Origin: Haemaphysalis longicornis
Taxonomy: Eukaryota > Arthropoda > Arachnida > Ixodida > Ixodidae
Assembly: GCA_013339765.2 (NCBI GenBank)
Contig: CM023449.1
Location: forward strand, 117,911,231-117,975,230
Direction of reading: 5' to 3'
Length of the DNA stretch: 64,000 bases
In this document: piece after piece, positions 1-12,548 of the stretch
How positions within the stretch are numbered: position 1 is the stretch's first letter
How the letters are laid out: each line of letters opens with the position of its first letter
Notes under the pieces: generated by a model
What the model was told of the DNA's origin: nothing
What the model saw: the letters and a program-made list of their open reading frames with translations, nothing else
Databases searched by the model: none
Translations under genes and position numbers: made by a program

Positions 1-1780
1 TGTTTCATAGTAGTGACTAGCCTCAAGGGAACAAAACGTCTGTCAGGGATGTTAGTTTACCTTTGAACCAATAACAGTTCAAATCTAGAGGTGCTCCATC
101 ATGAATCCATGTAGATAAGTGTGAGATATAAACAACGTCGTCAATCTCGGGCACCTCATGAAAACCGCCTAACAGCTCGACGACATTGTTTAGCTTGCGT
201 TGCCTTTTTAGTTTTCACGCTGGCCGTGTGACGTAGAGTGCAAAGGGAGCGAAGAGCTGCATGCAAGAGCCTTTTTATTTGCTTTCGTGTTTTTCCTTGC
301 AAGTGTGTTCGCAGGGTAGTGAGAGCTGAGGAGCGATTCTTGTTTTAGACAGGTCTTTTTGTCTCGCTTCTTTTGTGAAGCCAGCAAAGTCTGTCCATTT
401 GCTGCTTAATGATGGTGATTACCAACATTCAAATGCCTGAAAATGGTGGAGACGTGATTGAGGAATTAAGAGCTGCGTTAGCTTTCAGAAGTGCCAACTT
501 GGTTTGAAACCAATCCAAGGTTAGCAGGCAGCCGGGCACTGGTAGCCCATCGGAATCGCCAGTTAAAGAGCTAGAAACTCAACTAGTCCACTGGGATTTC
601 AAGTGTTCACATCTTCATGGGAATATAGAGTGCCTTGTAGTGAGCGCTAGAATAGAGCAACACACCAAAGCAGACTGAGTTAGAGGAGCATAAGAAGGCA
701 GTTAATGCAGGTGAGGCTATGAACACATCAGATGGTGGCGTTTAGCACAAGGGCGAGATCACTCCATTGTTATGTCAGTTGGTTTAGTACATATTTGCTT
801 CAAATGCAAATCACCACAAAAACTATAAACATTTTTTTTGTGATCCGAGGCATGCTCCGAAAACCGCAGGTCATGCTTCCAGCTTAACTATTTTCAGAAA
901 GAAATAGTGCAAGAGGAAAGTTTAAAAGGGCAAGGCCTAACAAGAACGTTGGAAACAGATCCCATTTTCTTCCCATCACCTCCCTTCTCACACTTACAAA
1001 AACAACAACACTGACTTCGACCTATAAAATAATACTTTGTTACCAGTGTCTTGTTACAAGTCTTTATCACACACCCAAGTGGAACTAGCAAAAAATGTCA
1101 AGTTGAATCGGAGAACTGCAGATTAGATTCAGAAGTGGACAGGAGCACAAATACGTGCACTTTATAAAGTTTGTGCAACACTTGCACTGTATATGCTGCT
1201 GCGAGATACACCAAGGCAACCGGGGCACAAGATGAACCCGCAAGTGTCTTGCGCAGCTTTCACGCCGCACAACAGCTGCAAAGGTTTCAACGCCGTACTG
1301 GCTTGCCTGCATAGCATGCATGTCTTGCTAGGCTCAAGGCAAAGCACACAGCCAAACCAGCATTAAAAAAAAAGTTTGTTTCAAACGCAATGGGCAATCT
1401 GCAAATGACTTCATTTCAAAGAACTACCATACCAAGTGAATCTTTTTTGTACCTGCAGCCCTGCCGTACAACAGCCACGAACCATCTTGGTGAACCTTTT
1501 TAAGGTGTTGTGAACGACGAGCGTTTCACGTGCATATCTTACGCGTAGTTGCTGTGATAAACTACTATCGCTAAACAACAACAATGAAAGCCACGTTCAA
1601 AGTCTCGCAGATGCTGAGCATGCTTTACGTACAGACGTGTCGGCGCCGTAGAGTTCTTTGATACTCCAGAACAGCCGATTGCAGGTTTGGCCGCTGGCAG
1701 CATGCATACAACAGAAAGGCAAAGAAGGTGACACAACAAATGCATTTATTTAACGTATAAGCTACACAGGTTCGGCGGCT
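1..1780. other. Intergenic, nothing recognised
   Basis: I see no protein domain, tRNA-like promoter or repeat boundary here. Open frames are short and look random. Confidence 0.5.
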
Positions 1781-2224
1781 TCAGTGCCCGGGAGATGCGT
1801 GGAAAAGTTCTTCATGATGGTCCTCGAAGTGCGAACGAAGCTCGGTGACTGTACAGCCCGGATGATGTCCTGAAAGGATATATATGCCTGTTGATCCGCG
1901 AGGTGCAATCACCACAACTACTGCTGGTACACGTGAGTACCAGCCAGCAGAGGGACCCCTATCCGCCAACTGGGGACCGCGCTCTCTAGCTGGCAGGTTC
2001 TGCCGAGAGTACAACTGATTGGTCTGGTTTCCCAGCCGGTGCACGCACAGAAGATTCACTGAGCACATCCCTTGCCCCACCCACATGCCAGGTTGGTCAA
2101 GGATATATATCTTGAGGCACCAGCACCACCTGCAGGTCGGCATTTGTACCTGAAAAACAAACAAACAAGCAAGCAGACACAAAGGCACACACACACAAAA
2201 ACAACACAGTTTCACGGCACTCAC

Positions 2225-2425
2225 CACGGCACAATGGAAATCAAGGACAAAGCGACAAGCACGATATGTACACTTGTACAAGTGGCGCTGCCCTGCGCCC
2301 CGTCCACGGCACAACAAGCACAGGTTGCGGCCGGCCGGAAACCCGGACAGGGCCCCAAAGGGGGCCGTGTCGGAAGAAAGGCCGACCACAAGAACGGGCA
2401 GGGCGCTTGGGGCAAAATCACCATT
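2225..2425 (-). CDS. Possible exon with C1/DC1-like cysteine pattern, unknown gene
   Basis: The minus-strand frame ends at a good splice donor (gtgagtgccg, plus-strand 2215-2224). Just before it the peptide reads NLCLLCRGRGAG, then HLYKC, then RACRFVLDFHCA. The spacing C-x2-C, Y-x-C, C-x-F and H-C-A recalls DC1/C1-like zinc fingers. A second, diverged copy of the unit lies at 2560-2704 but has lost several of the cysteines. A candidate acceptor (gtttttcag) precedes the next downstream stretch near 2150. I do not recognise the gene. The open frame runs through the donor, so the coding claim rests only on composition, the cysteine pattern and the splice-like site. It could equally be chance inside a repeat. 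Confidence 0.22.
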
Positions 2426-2704
2426 AGCATTCAAAGAGCACGTCTCAGAGTGCAAATGAACAGCACCTATCGCGTCCTAGCGCTGAGCTGTCACCACACA
2501 CTGGCCATCCCTTGAATTCCTAAAGCCAGCAGACTTGCTCGGAGAGAAAGGAGTTATGCGGTGCTGCCCTGCACCCTGTCCACGGCAGAAAGAAGCACAT
2601 GCGCGGCCGGTCGGAAACCCGGCAGGGGCCCCAAAGAGGTGCCGTGTCCGGAAGAGCGGCCCGACCACAGAACGGCAGGGTGCTTGGGGCAAAATCCACA
2701 GCAC
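2283..2704. repeat. Direct duplication of a ~145-bp GC-rich unit (2283-2426 and 2560-2704)
   Basis: The two units align along their length, sharing the landmarks gctgccctgc, ccgtgtc, gaccaca and gcttggggcaaaatc in the same order, with scattered substitutions and small indels. About 130 bp of unrelated sequence lies between them. Confidence 0.75.
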
Positions 2705-2849
2705 GGAGGAACAGGCACACACACTATTAGAGGTCTGGAGCCAGCACCCTGTTCCTGCCATGCTACCCTGCCGGCTCTCGTTTGGAAGTAGCGGGTGAAC
2801 GTTTCCCTGACTGCCTTTGCAGATGAAGAGTAATTATTGCTTGCCAACG

Positions 2850-3703
2850 AGGAATACTCGAAAAGTTGTCACCAGCTTGTTGCTCTCGTCTTCCATCTAC
2901 CTGGCACAATACTACCATCTGCAAGCACAGTGTCCACATCATCTGAAGCGCAATACATGAAATGGGGCTGATTTTCTTCATATCAAGAGCTCTGAGATAA
3001 TTGTGGAGAAGCACAGTGGACCATATGACTTCATCAAGCAGCTCTAATTTACCTTTCATTCTTGGCGTAGAATCCTCCACCTGTTCGCCAGGATGCCAAA
3101 GGAGTTTTCAATAATTCTCCTGGCTCGAGAAAGTCTGTAAGTAAAGATGCGTCTTCCAGCGTTTAGTTGCTTGCCTGGGTATGGGCGCATTAGGTTCTCT
3201 AGGAGGGGAAGGCTTCATCCCCTACCACAACGTGAGGTGCTTCCAAAGTACTTTCTCCGTAACCGTTTTGGGGCCCGGGTATGTGCAACATGCCGTTTCT
3301 AAATTTAATCCCGAAATCGCATTCGCGGAAACAACCTGCATCTCCTCGGGATCCTGCCTCGCCTACATCGACTAGAATGAATCTATATGTGGCATCACAC
3401 ACCGCGAGAAGTAGTGATGCAAACCGGCCTTTGTAAGTGTGGAACAGGCCTCCAGAGTTTCCTGGGGCCTCTATGTGCACATATTTTCCGTCGATTGCTC
3501 TAATGCAATTCGGAAATTGCCAGAGGTATTCAAAATCAGTTCCTATTTCTCTCCATCGGGCAGTAGTCATGTCTGGCAAGTACAATGGCTCTAGAACCTT
3601 ATGCAAAGCTTTGCAAGTCTGCAAAACGTAACGGCCCGCCGAAGTCGACGAGACCCGGTACGATTTAGCAATAATTTGCATTGACGATCCATGCGCCAGG
3701 AAC
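2850..3703 (-). pseudogene. PIF/Harbinger (HARBI1-like) transposase, broken
   Basis: HARBI1-type nucleases are DDE transposases of PIF/Harbinger elements. The frame opens at 3703, just after a credible acceptor (catttcag), with RFLAHGSS and IAKSYRVSS as in family members. It continues through FPNCIRAIDGKYVHI (first catalytic Asp), LLAVCDATYRFILVDVG (second Asp) and VVVGDEAFP. A one-base loss near 3200 shifts the frame; the next stretch reads NLMRPYPGKQLN, then RLSRARRIIENSFGILANRW with the catalytic Glu. A second shift near 3065 precedes LDEVIWSTVLLHNYLRALD. All three catalytic residues are present, but the two frameshifts mean no intact nuclease is made. The upstream part of the domain, the Myb-like partner gene and the terminal repeats were not found. 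Confidence 0.88.
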
Positions 3704-4322
3704 CTGAAATGGGGGATATCTAGACATGAGACGCTGTTGCTAATGGTTCCTGCATAAGTACATGAAATTTAAAATATAATGGCATTATAGCTTGAATAAA
3801 CCAAGGTGCAAACAAATCCTTTTCGGAATGCGTGTACAGGTTTACACGACAAAAGATGAATAATCTAAAGCGCAATGTAGACATGCTGCATTACCTGCGA
3901 GCTGAAATTAGAAGTATGAGCACCCAGAGGAAGTGGGACAACCTTCCTCTTGCTCATCTGTGCAGTAGTGTTGAAAATGGTGTTGAACTGATGGTATGTA
4001 CAGCATGTCCTTAATGAACCTGAGTCTGATTGAATGGCAGGTGATACTCTCGTGTGTGGAAGACCAACACATACGCCGAGACCAGATTTCTACGTTGCAA
4101 CACATGATGCTGCATGTGAAGTGTGTGTGCATGCACCGTTCGTGTTTTCAGTACACCCGCACGAAACACGGACTCTTTCTAGTAACCAGAAAATGTACAC
4201 ATTTTTTCGGTCTGGTATTGCATATCACGCTGTTATACTAGTGTGAGTTCAAGAGGACAAAAGGACAAGATTTGTAAACCCAAAGCACTGTCTTAGCTAT
4301 AATTCGGTCGAAACATTTCAGC

Positions 4323-4758
4323 CGGCCAATTTTTGCAGTAATATGACGGGAGCGTTGACCGGCGTGTGGAGTCAGTGCCTTATCACGGTAGAAAGCGGCA
4401 AACGGGGCGAGAGTACATCGCATGCACAGAGCGATCCCGCCAGTGCAAACGTGGTCTGCTAGGCTGTTCCTCCCGCAAGCACGACACAGCCCCTTTCCGC
4501 TGTTTATCAGCTGCCTGCTGTGAACAAGGAGCACGCAAAACTACTGTCACCGCTCCGGCAATCAAGATAGCCGACTGATAAGTTGCAGAAAGGGGCTGTG
4601 TCGTGCTTGCGGGAACAGCCTAGCAGACGACGTTTGCACTGGCGGGATCGCTCTGTGCATGCGATGTACTCTCGCTCGTTTGCCGCTTTCTACCGTGATA
4701 AGGCACTGACCCACAGGCCGGTCGACGCTCCCATGATATTACTGCAAAATTGGCCTGC
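4323..4758. repeat. Snapback inverted repeat (~180-bp arms, ~80-bp loop)
   Basis: The left arm (about 4323-4502) and right arm (about 4584-4758) are reverse complements with a few mismatches and small indels, centred near 4543. Matching landmarks include ccaatttttgcagtaatat against atattactgcaaaattgg and cacagcccctttc against gaaaggggctgtg. No coding sequence is inside. It fits a foldback or MITE-like non-autonomous DNA element; no target duplication was found. Confidence 0.85.
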
Positions 4759-4759
4759 T

Positions 4760-6674
4760 GTACTTTAAAAGCCAACAGCACACTCCAATTTAACAGCTCA
4801 AACTCACTTCAACGTTAAGGCGAGCTTCTCTCCGGCTGACACAGTGACTCTTGTCACCCTTTTTGTCCGGATCAGTGGGCTCACCAGGGCAAGAAGACGG
4901 TCAAACCTGCACGGTGGCAACAGCAGAATGTAGGTGTAAAATGGGAACGGCAAGGGTCGGGGATAGAAGTTTGTCGGTTAAGCAAAGTACGGGTTAGAAG
5001 AGGGCAGCCATTTTTTCCCTACTTACACTTCTATGAAAGAAGACAACAAGTTTGTGTTTCCCACCAAGCATTTGTTGCCCTAGGGGGCAATGGCACACTA
5101 TGCATGCAGGTCCGCTTGTACTGGCGTTTACACATACGAAGATGCTTACACGGTCATGGCCCGAACAGAAATAGCAGACGGATTCTTATGCACACACATA
5201 TATTCGCTACCAACAAATGAAACACGACCATCTGTATGATGACCCCGTTGCAAAAGTAGACATTACTCGGGCAGACTTGATGAATGCAATATTGCGAAGT
5301 CAAGCCAGTTGTTTGTCAGTAGCCACTTTAATTTCATAAAGGCAACACGTTAGCAGTAACGCGCGGCTTCTTCGCTAAACGAAGCGCGCACGTGTCACAA
5401 CAACGAAGGCAAAGAAAGTGGCAAATAAAAAATAATTTTTACCTTTCAACAGACATCCGGAATTACTCGAAGAAGTCCCGGCCTTCACCTGCCCTCATTT
5501 TTTGGACCAACGTAAAGTACTCACTGCTTTGACGTCGTCTTCTGGGTATCTGCCGTATAGGCTTATGTCTACGAGCCACTAGTCGCTTCTGCCTGACTGG
5601 TCGGCCACAACAAATGCCGCACATGAGGGGAAAGCTGAACTCGAGGCGCATTTTGAATGTACGCTACTAAACATTCCTTCACAGGAGTACTCATCTGGTG
5701 GCGAACTAAAATCATCGCCACCAGCAAAAACTTCTTATAGAACCACGCCATGGCGAAGCTCTCGTGCTCACTCACCACACCGCTCAGCTCCCGCTCCGTC
5801 GCCAGTGACGCTAGTTCCAGTCGGGTGCGACCAAAACCCTAGTGTATAGTTGCCAGCGGACTAGTGGTTACTAGCGGAAAGCAGTGTGGATCTGGATTGC
5901 AGTGGCGGCTCCAAAACAAGCCACGGTGTTGCTAGCCATAGCCCTCCTGGGCTAGCTCAAAAAATTGTTTCATGAATGCCCGCTGTCCAAAATGAGGCGC
6001 TGTTGACGCTGTTTTGGCTCTGGGGATGTAGCAGGTTTTCATTGGTCCGCTTGGTGGGTAGCCTAAGCCAATAGAGAGGCTCTCGTCGCGCCGGAATGCG
6101 CGGTGGATGCTCGGAGAGACCGTTTCAACCCCTTCCGCCATCCGCCGAGCGTTCCGGCCGCCGAATGATTGAACCCGCTTATCACTTCCCACATCGATAT
6201 AAACTTAAGGTGCTCTGAAGAGTACACTGGTGAATTATATTCCGAAGGAAGTGCATGGACCCAGTCACGTTACGTATGTAAGTAATTCCAAGCCTTTGCA
6301 GCGGCTAAAGAATTTTGGCTACGCAGTGAAGAGAGTATAAGTGGGTTTCGTTCCGGAATCAATGCCCCCATTTGGTGCGTATAGAAACAGCATAGGGCTG
6401 TGATTTGCGTCATACTCGTGCACCGGATCAGGTCTTTCAATCCATATGCCCGGTAGCGGGCAAAGCGGGATAAGAAAGGGCCCACGATCCTACAAAATAA
6501 TGAGTTTACATTGGCGTGGAATCCGCTGCTCAATAAGATTAGAAGGAGCATAGTCAGCAGCATGAAGATTGTGCTTCTCTTCACGGGGAGTCACCTGTAC
6601 TCAAGCTCTTTACGAAAGCGAGCACCGTAATGAGAAGCGAGGTCAGGATCCGGATTTCCATAAAAAATAGTGCC
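4760..6674. other. Intergenic, nothing recognised
   Basis: No domain or repeat boundary seen. The open frame across 5932-6192 (minus) has no family resemblance I can name. Confidence 0.45.
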
Positions 6675-6687
6675 GGGCTATCCCTAT

Positions 6688-6924
6688 TGATTGATTCTGG
6701 GGTTTAACGCGCCGACGCAACGCAGGCGATGAGGCGCGCCGTAGTGGAGGGCTCCGGATTAATTTTGACCACCTGGGGACCTTTATCGTGCGCCGAAATC
6801 TCGTACACACGGGCGTTTTTGCTTTTCGCCTCCATTAGAAAAGCGGCCGCCGCGGCTGGGAATCGAACCCGCGACCTCGTGCTCAGCAGCGCAACGCCTT
6901 AGCCACTGAGCCACCGCGGCGGGT
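6688..6924 (-). mobile_element. tRNA-derived SINE, ixodid Ruka type, with target duplication
   Basis: Read on the minus strand, a tRNA-like head (A box in ggtggctcagtggc, B box ggttcgattcc) leads into a non-tRNA body (acacgggcg..., gtggtcaaaattaatccgg) and an aatcaatcaa tail. A perfect 13-bp direct repeat, gggctatccctat, flanks it at 6675-6687 and 6925-6937, which is the target-site duplication of LINE-driven insertion. This is the best-preserved and probably youngest of the four copies in the window. Confidence 0.93.
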
Positions 6925-6939
6925 GGGCTATCCCTATAA

Positions 6940-9220
6940 CAAAGCATGCCACGAGTGTTATGGAACAAGTTTCAAGAGTGCCTGCACTCTCTCGCGAGGA
7001 CGATTATAGTACAGGCGTCTTTGGCAGTCCACTTGCAAACACACAAGTCAAAGCACGGTGGCATGCGTGCATCCCGAAATTTAATCATACAAAAATTAAA
7101 GGGACGCTCAGAACCTTTCAAGAAGAGGGAGAGTGTGAAAAGTTAAACGAGGGTAAAAGACCCACATCCAATTATTTTAAAGCAAAAGCAAATTTCCAAT
7201 GCATTGGGCGCATTTTACTTAAGCTTTTGGTTGTTTTATGACCACTCATTTTAAGACGGAAGTCGTAGGTGTCTCATCAAGGGCTAAAAGTGACTGTGGT
7301 TGTCGTTGGCGGCATCCACACAAATGACACGAAAATTACTGGCGCTACAAAATAAAATAAGTTGAGCTCGTGGCGGACCTGAACCAGGGTCTCAGGCCGT
7401 TCCACAGTGCTACCGGTGCCTTTCCAGACTGAAGCAAGAATTGGCCTCATGCGTGTACTCTGACAGGTGCACTTGGCGGTACGTACGTAACTGGTTCATG
7501 CGGAGGGAAAGCACTGACTGTAGACAAATTTCTTTGTGAAGTGCGTTCAGTATGTTGGTGAGAGCAATTTGCATCAAAAGGACGAGTAAAATACGAAATA
7601 CTCTCTGACACTATGTAGCATGGAAGAAAACGGAGCAAGAGACGGGACGTGAGCAAACAGAAAACGGACGAGCACTAATTGACCACTTAATTTATTTCGA
7701 AAAACGTGAAGTATTTCAGGGAAGTACAAAAACCCAAACATCCAGTTAAAACAAGTGATAACACCATCAACATTGTAGGATTATGACTGATAAGCAGTCG
7801 CATCACCGGCGACAGTCACAGTGGCCGAATAATTTGTCTCTTTGGCTTGTAGGGCCATTAATGTCATGCCTACCCACGAGGCTCTCTTTTTGAAGGTTGT
7901 GAACGCCTCTGAAATTCGAAGGTGCATTGGTCTGGGGGTATCTGCTCACAATCGCAGCAAAGTTTGGTGTGCAGCACTAAAGAAGTCCATAAATCGTTGG
8001 GCTTTCTCCTTCAAAGCACGAAGGCTTAGTAAAGGTTGCGAGGATCTTTCCTTCAGGCCTTCGCAAAAGGTATGAACGCTACATTCAAAGCCAATGTGCA
8101 GGTCGCGAGTGCATCTCTAGCGGCAGATAAATGAATGAAGGAATGAGTGAATGAACGAATTTACTGTATCTCTCCCATACGCTGGATACTACGGAGAAGG
8201 GAGGGGGGGAGGCACCCTCGGTGAGGCCGGCACTGCTGCTCCAAGCACGCCGGGAGAATTTGGACCCCCGGGGGGTCGGGATCACTCACCGCCCCCAACG
8301 ATTGGGAGAGGGTGGGGATGGGAGGAAAAGGGGTCGGCCCGGCACTACCACATTTTGCTATGATAGGTTGCCTTGAGGTCGCAGCGGGAAAATTTGAGGG
8401 TGGGAAACAACGAGGGGTGGATGCGATGGTAAAAGGAAAGGGTGATGATGGAGTCAGTTTGAACTAGACGAGGAACCTTTCTTTCTTGTGGGAGAGGTAC
8501 GGGTGCGAGATAGAAAAGGTTCGACGGGCAGATTTGAAATTGGGGTAATCGCCTCGAAGCTTAGAAAAAGGTATCGAAAAATAGGGCGCCGTCGTAGCCC
8601 ACTGCCTGACGGCCAGGTCGGGTAGTTAGGCCGCACGCTGCCTTGTGGGCGGATTCCGTCAATTGGACTCCCGTATGCGCAGGTACCCAAAGGCGGGCAG
8701 TGATGGGGGAAGGGGGGGGTAAGTGAAAAACTTTGAGGAAGAATGGGCGTCCCGTGCGGAATTACTACCATGGGAGAAATTTAGAAATGCCATTTAGCCA
8801 TTTAATGAACTAAAAACGGCGAATATTGGGCTTGCCAGTAGGGTCAGGGCAAGGGCGATGGGTGCTTCCTCAGATTCATGTGAGGTTGTGGAGCGGAAGA
8901 AGAGGCAAGTAAGGGGAGTGTCCGTTGCTCCTACGACTGCAAGAATGAACGCGACATATGGCGAGAAGCGGCAGCGTTTACAAAGACTCGAAGCGCGGTT
9001 GGGGGTCGATATTTAGCAAAATATTGCGCTGGGACGTGGCGCCTACCCCCATGAATTTGGGGTGAACATTGCGTGGAAAAGGGGAATGAGGAGGTCCTGC
9101 CGAATGCCTGGGGGAAGCTTGGCTGTTGGACAGGAGGATAGTGAGTAGTAGGCCGTTCCTGGCTAGGAGGGCACGTCTTGCGGCAGTGGTTAGCAGGCGA
9201 GTGCGCTGGTTAGTTACTAA
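6940..9220. other. Mostly unassigned; possible PLE 3'-end relic near 7620-7720
   Basis: Around 7620-7720 the minus strand carries an aataaa-type stretch followed by a caattagtgctcgtccgttttc-like segment, resembling the 3' end of the PLE at 14.42 kb. The GC-rich, G-run-rich part at 8190-8760 has long open frames but no domain. Nothing else was recognised. Confidence 0.35.
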
Positions 9221-9224
9221 AGCT

Positions 9225-9345
9225 TGACTTTGGGCTAGTTGGGTACACCTGACACCATCGAAAACAGCGCGAAAACCTGGACAGAGAGAGGGCAAACAGA
9301 CACGAGCGCTGACGAGCGCTGACGGGCTGGTTAGTTAGATGGCAC
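9225..9345. mobile_element. Possible PLE terminal fragment
   Basis: The order ggctagttgg, gaaaacagcgcgaaaacctgg, caaacagacacgagcgctgac resembles terminal sequence of tick PLEs; the palindrome PLE at 40.1 kb has a comparable ccaactagcccgg stretch. A 10-bp unit, gacgagcgct, is repeated in tandem at its end. No coding part is attached. Confidence 0.28.
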
Positions 9346-9479
9346 ACCAACGCACACATAGAATAACGCCCGCAAGTACGCGCGCACGCAAACACTAGGA
9401 TAGTACACCCTACACAAGCGGACACGCGCCCACAACTAGTAGGAATATTTGAAATGCTTTTTATCACTTTTGTATGCAT

Positions 9480-12000
9480 AAAAACAATTCCAGCCTGAAC
9501 TGCGCCTCCGTGGCTGCTTCAGCGCCGCTATGGGGCGATGCGAGCGTGTCAGCCATTTCTCGATCAGGCTGTTTTTCTTTAATCTCTTCTTATGCTGCGG
9601 CAGCTAAACTCTTCGGTATTTTGAAATCAAACACGACTTGTACCTTCGCTTGAGCACCTATGTTTTCTTTCTATGTGCCCAGAGTTTTCTCAGCGGTTAC
9701 AAAGTTGACAGGTATAAGCAGTGTCACAGGTGGTAGTGCTCGCTAAGTTGCTTGCCAGCACGTATTTTTGTTCTGTTCGTTCACGCTACTGTGGCAGAAC
9801 ATGTCTTGTAGAAATTTAGTTTCTTTCGTAAAACTTTAGTGACTTTCCATTACTCAACGTACGAACCACAACGCAAAATACAGAACACAAGAAACGGATG
9901 CAAAAAGTGACACCTTAACGTTCGCCAGCTTTCGCGAAGGCACGGTTTACGAGTAAGATTATGCCCATTAGAAATACAAGGGTTCAGAAATAAAAGTTAC
10001 ATACAGATCGAACCTTAGAAAAACAGCAGTATCATGATGGCATGTGCCTGTTCCGTTTACGAGTGACGTGTAGAATGCAGCAACGGTGTAATTTACGGGA
10101 AAAAGCTCCAACACTTAGACATCGGATTTTTTCGTGCCGAGCGGAAAACAAGAATCTCATCTCTTATTTACGGCCAATTGCCCTTCTCTAGAAGACACTT
10201 CGAACGAACTGGACGAGTCCAATAGGCCGTACTTCTTTGGTTCATTAGATCGGCCAGAGTCCCCTTTGACAGTAGCCATAAGTTTTAGCCTGTGTGTTTT
10301 GGGCTCTTTCCGTTTTTATTCTGGATAACAAAAAAAAAATGCTGAAAAAAAATGCCGCAGTCAAAGTAAAAGGACCACCAGAGCCACGTACTCATGGGTC
10401 TGCTGTTCGGCGGAGTTAGATATGTGTATTCCGAAATCATAGTGCGATAAAGCAAAAATGGTGTTTGATGCGGGCAAATGAATTTTACAAAGCTGGAGCA
10501 GACGGACGCAAATTCACGCCCATAGAAAATCTTGGCTCTAAAGGCTCGCCGAATCTGCTTCAGAACGTTGCGTAAAAACCACCGTAAGGAAATAAATGGG
10601 AAATTTCGGCACAAGAAAACGTCCTGACGACGTTTGTGTGTAGCATGAAGCTACACTGGCAGATATTGGGCAGTTTGCGTGGCTCCTGGAGAGCCGTGCT
10701 GCGCATGCGCGAGGAGCATTGACGTCTCACGGTGCACAGCTTTTCTTTTTTATTTTGGTAAAAGAGGTGTCGCCATATTTGACTCTGTTGTTTTCTTTCT
10801 TTCAGACATCCACCTCCCCTATTTTTTTCGTGATTCCAAAGCTTGTGTTGGCTAGAATGGGGCTCTGCATTTCTCCGAGAAACCGCACTTATGTCATATG
10901 AGTGCAACGTTATGCTTAATAACTGATGTTTTCTTACTACTTGTAATAGAATATTTTTAAGCATTCATATATAAAAACAGTTTGTGTCATATTTGTTTAT
11001 GGAATAACAATCATGAGCAGCTCATTGCGGGCATAGGTAAAGCCATTAACACACTTTTTTTGCCCGTCCCTCTCAACGCATTACCACACCTTTGGTAATT
11101 ACTCTGTTCAGGGCGGTACGTAAAACACTGGCCGGTCGATGTAGTACAGTTGATATTCAGTCAGAGTGCACCTTTAAAGTAAACTCGGCGATACGGTTAC
11201 GGCAGGATGTGTAGCCCAAAACAAAGTTTCAAGCCGCGCTTCCTCTAATGTGGTCGATTTGTGAATTAAAGCGACTTTTGTGGCTTACCGCACAGTATTT
11301 CTGGGCTGCCTCCACTCTTTTCAAAATACATTGACAATATTTTGGACGCATGGTTCTTAAACGCTTCACACCACATCGACGTAAAACAGAGGTCCTAAGT
11401 AGCGTTTCACATTGGCTTCATGTCATGCTCTGTCTAAACAGAAATAAGGAACGTTCCTCGGCTGCACTCTGAAGATGACAACACTTTTGGCACCACTGTG
11501 GGTCACTTATCAAGTCGAGGGGATCGAGCGAGATTCACCACACATTCAGTTGAACCTTTCAACGCCAACAAAAACGCTAGCAGCCTCCAATAGAACAAAA
11601 ACAGGAATTTTCGACTGTGGTTGCTGCTGTTGCCGTTGCAGTGCTCTGCTAAATATGGAACGCGCCCGTGGTGATAGTCTACGAGGGTCGGTCGGCATCA
11701 GATTTCTTTAAATTCTTGCACGAAGCCCGCTTTTTGTTTGAGTTGTTGAGAAATGTTTATACGTTTCCCGATGGCGGTTACAACCGTAGGATAATTAAGC
11801 CGACTGGGCAGCAGCATAGGAATGTCAGCCCAAATAAGATTTTGGGCCCGGCGTGCCCACTGCAATTGTCATCAGGGGAAACTCAAATCACGGCGAGCTC
11901 ACTAAAATTGAGTTGCTGTATGTAGCTCCCCTGTCGCATCCATCCGTCATCTTGAGTTACAAAGTCATGCGGAATAGACACCAGCCACTCATTTAGGAGC
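9480..12000. other. Intergenic, nothing recognised
   Basis: AT-rich with short random frames. No repeat boundary or domain could be supported. Confidence 0.45.
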
Positions 12001-12009
12001 AGCAGCCTC

Positions 12010-12500
12010 CTCATATCCATAGTTAAAACTTGTGGCCACCGACCTTAGGCTTATTAAAAGCCTTTAAAGGTGGACGTTTCGGCTTCCATACGGAAGCCTT
12101 GTTCACCGAGCAAATAAGCCCGAAGCACCAAGCTTTTACGTGTGCGGAAGTAATCGCGCCGGGCATCGTGCATATTTCGGAAGGAGATTGCCTGCATTGT
12201 GGTTCAGGGTTTTTTTCCTGCCGCTTGTATAATCAGGAACTGGAGATATCGGCGTGACAGCCATTTCTTCTCTTTGGCGAACGCCGACGGGGCTTCCCAG
12301 TCTATTTCGTGTGTCGTGGCTTCCACGTGCTCCGCTCGCGCGTTCGAAGCTATCTTCTTGTTTCTGACGTCGTTCTTGTGCTCGCGCAATTGACTTTCCA
12401 TATTTCCGCTCTCACCAATGTAGCAGTGATCGCAGTCTGCGCGGGGAACTTTGTATACTACCCCAGGAAACTTCTATGTGTTGATCGTATACTACGCCAG
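12010..12500 (-). mobile_element. PLE 3' part: GIY-YIG endonuclease domain and 3' UTR
   Basis: PLEs encode a reverse transcriptase followed by a GIY-YIG nuclease. On the minus strand, from about 12480 down to 12204, one open frame reads FPGVVYKVPRADC, DHCYIGESGNMESQLREHK and THEIDWE. This gives both halves of the GIY-YIG motif (VVY and YIG), the following Arg and the conserved EH and IDWE blocks. The frame is intact through this domain, but the reverse transcriptase upstream is missing: the element is cut at about 12500, where a short direct duplication (aggaaacttct) and an 18-bp inverted repeat begin. The 3' UTR continues to 12010 and holds a hairpin followed by gaaacgtc (12073-12107), treated under findings. 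Confidence 0.85.
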
Positions 12501-12501
12501 G

Positions 12502-12548
12502 AAACTTCTGTTTGTTGATTCCAAGAAAGGATCAACAAACAGAAGTTT
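12502..12548. repeat. Perfect 18-bp inverted repeat at the PLE break point
   Basis: aaacttctgtttgttgat at 12502-12519 is exactly reverse-complemented at 12531-12548, with an 11-base loop. It sits at the 5' truncation of the PLE fragment, so it may be a junction scar. Confidence 0.85.

Noticed and set aside
1085..1347. Overlapping minus-strand ORFs
   Set aside because: Two frames over the same bases with no recognisable motif; random.
5932..6192. 86-codon minus-strand ORF with CCAAT-like sequences nearby
   Set aside because: No domain and no splice or promoter context that would distinguish it from chance.
8151..8771. Coding gene in the G-rich region
   Set aside because: Long open frames on both strands reflect base composition; no domain, splice pattern or similarity supports a gene.
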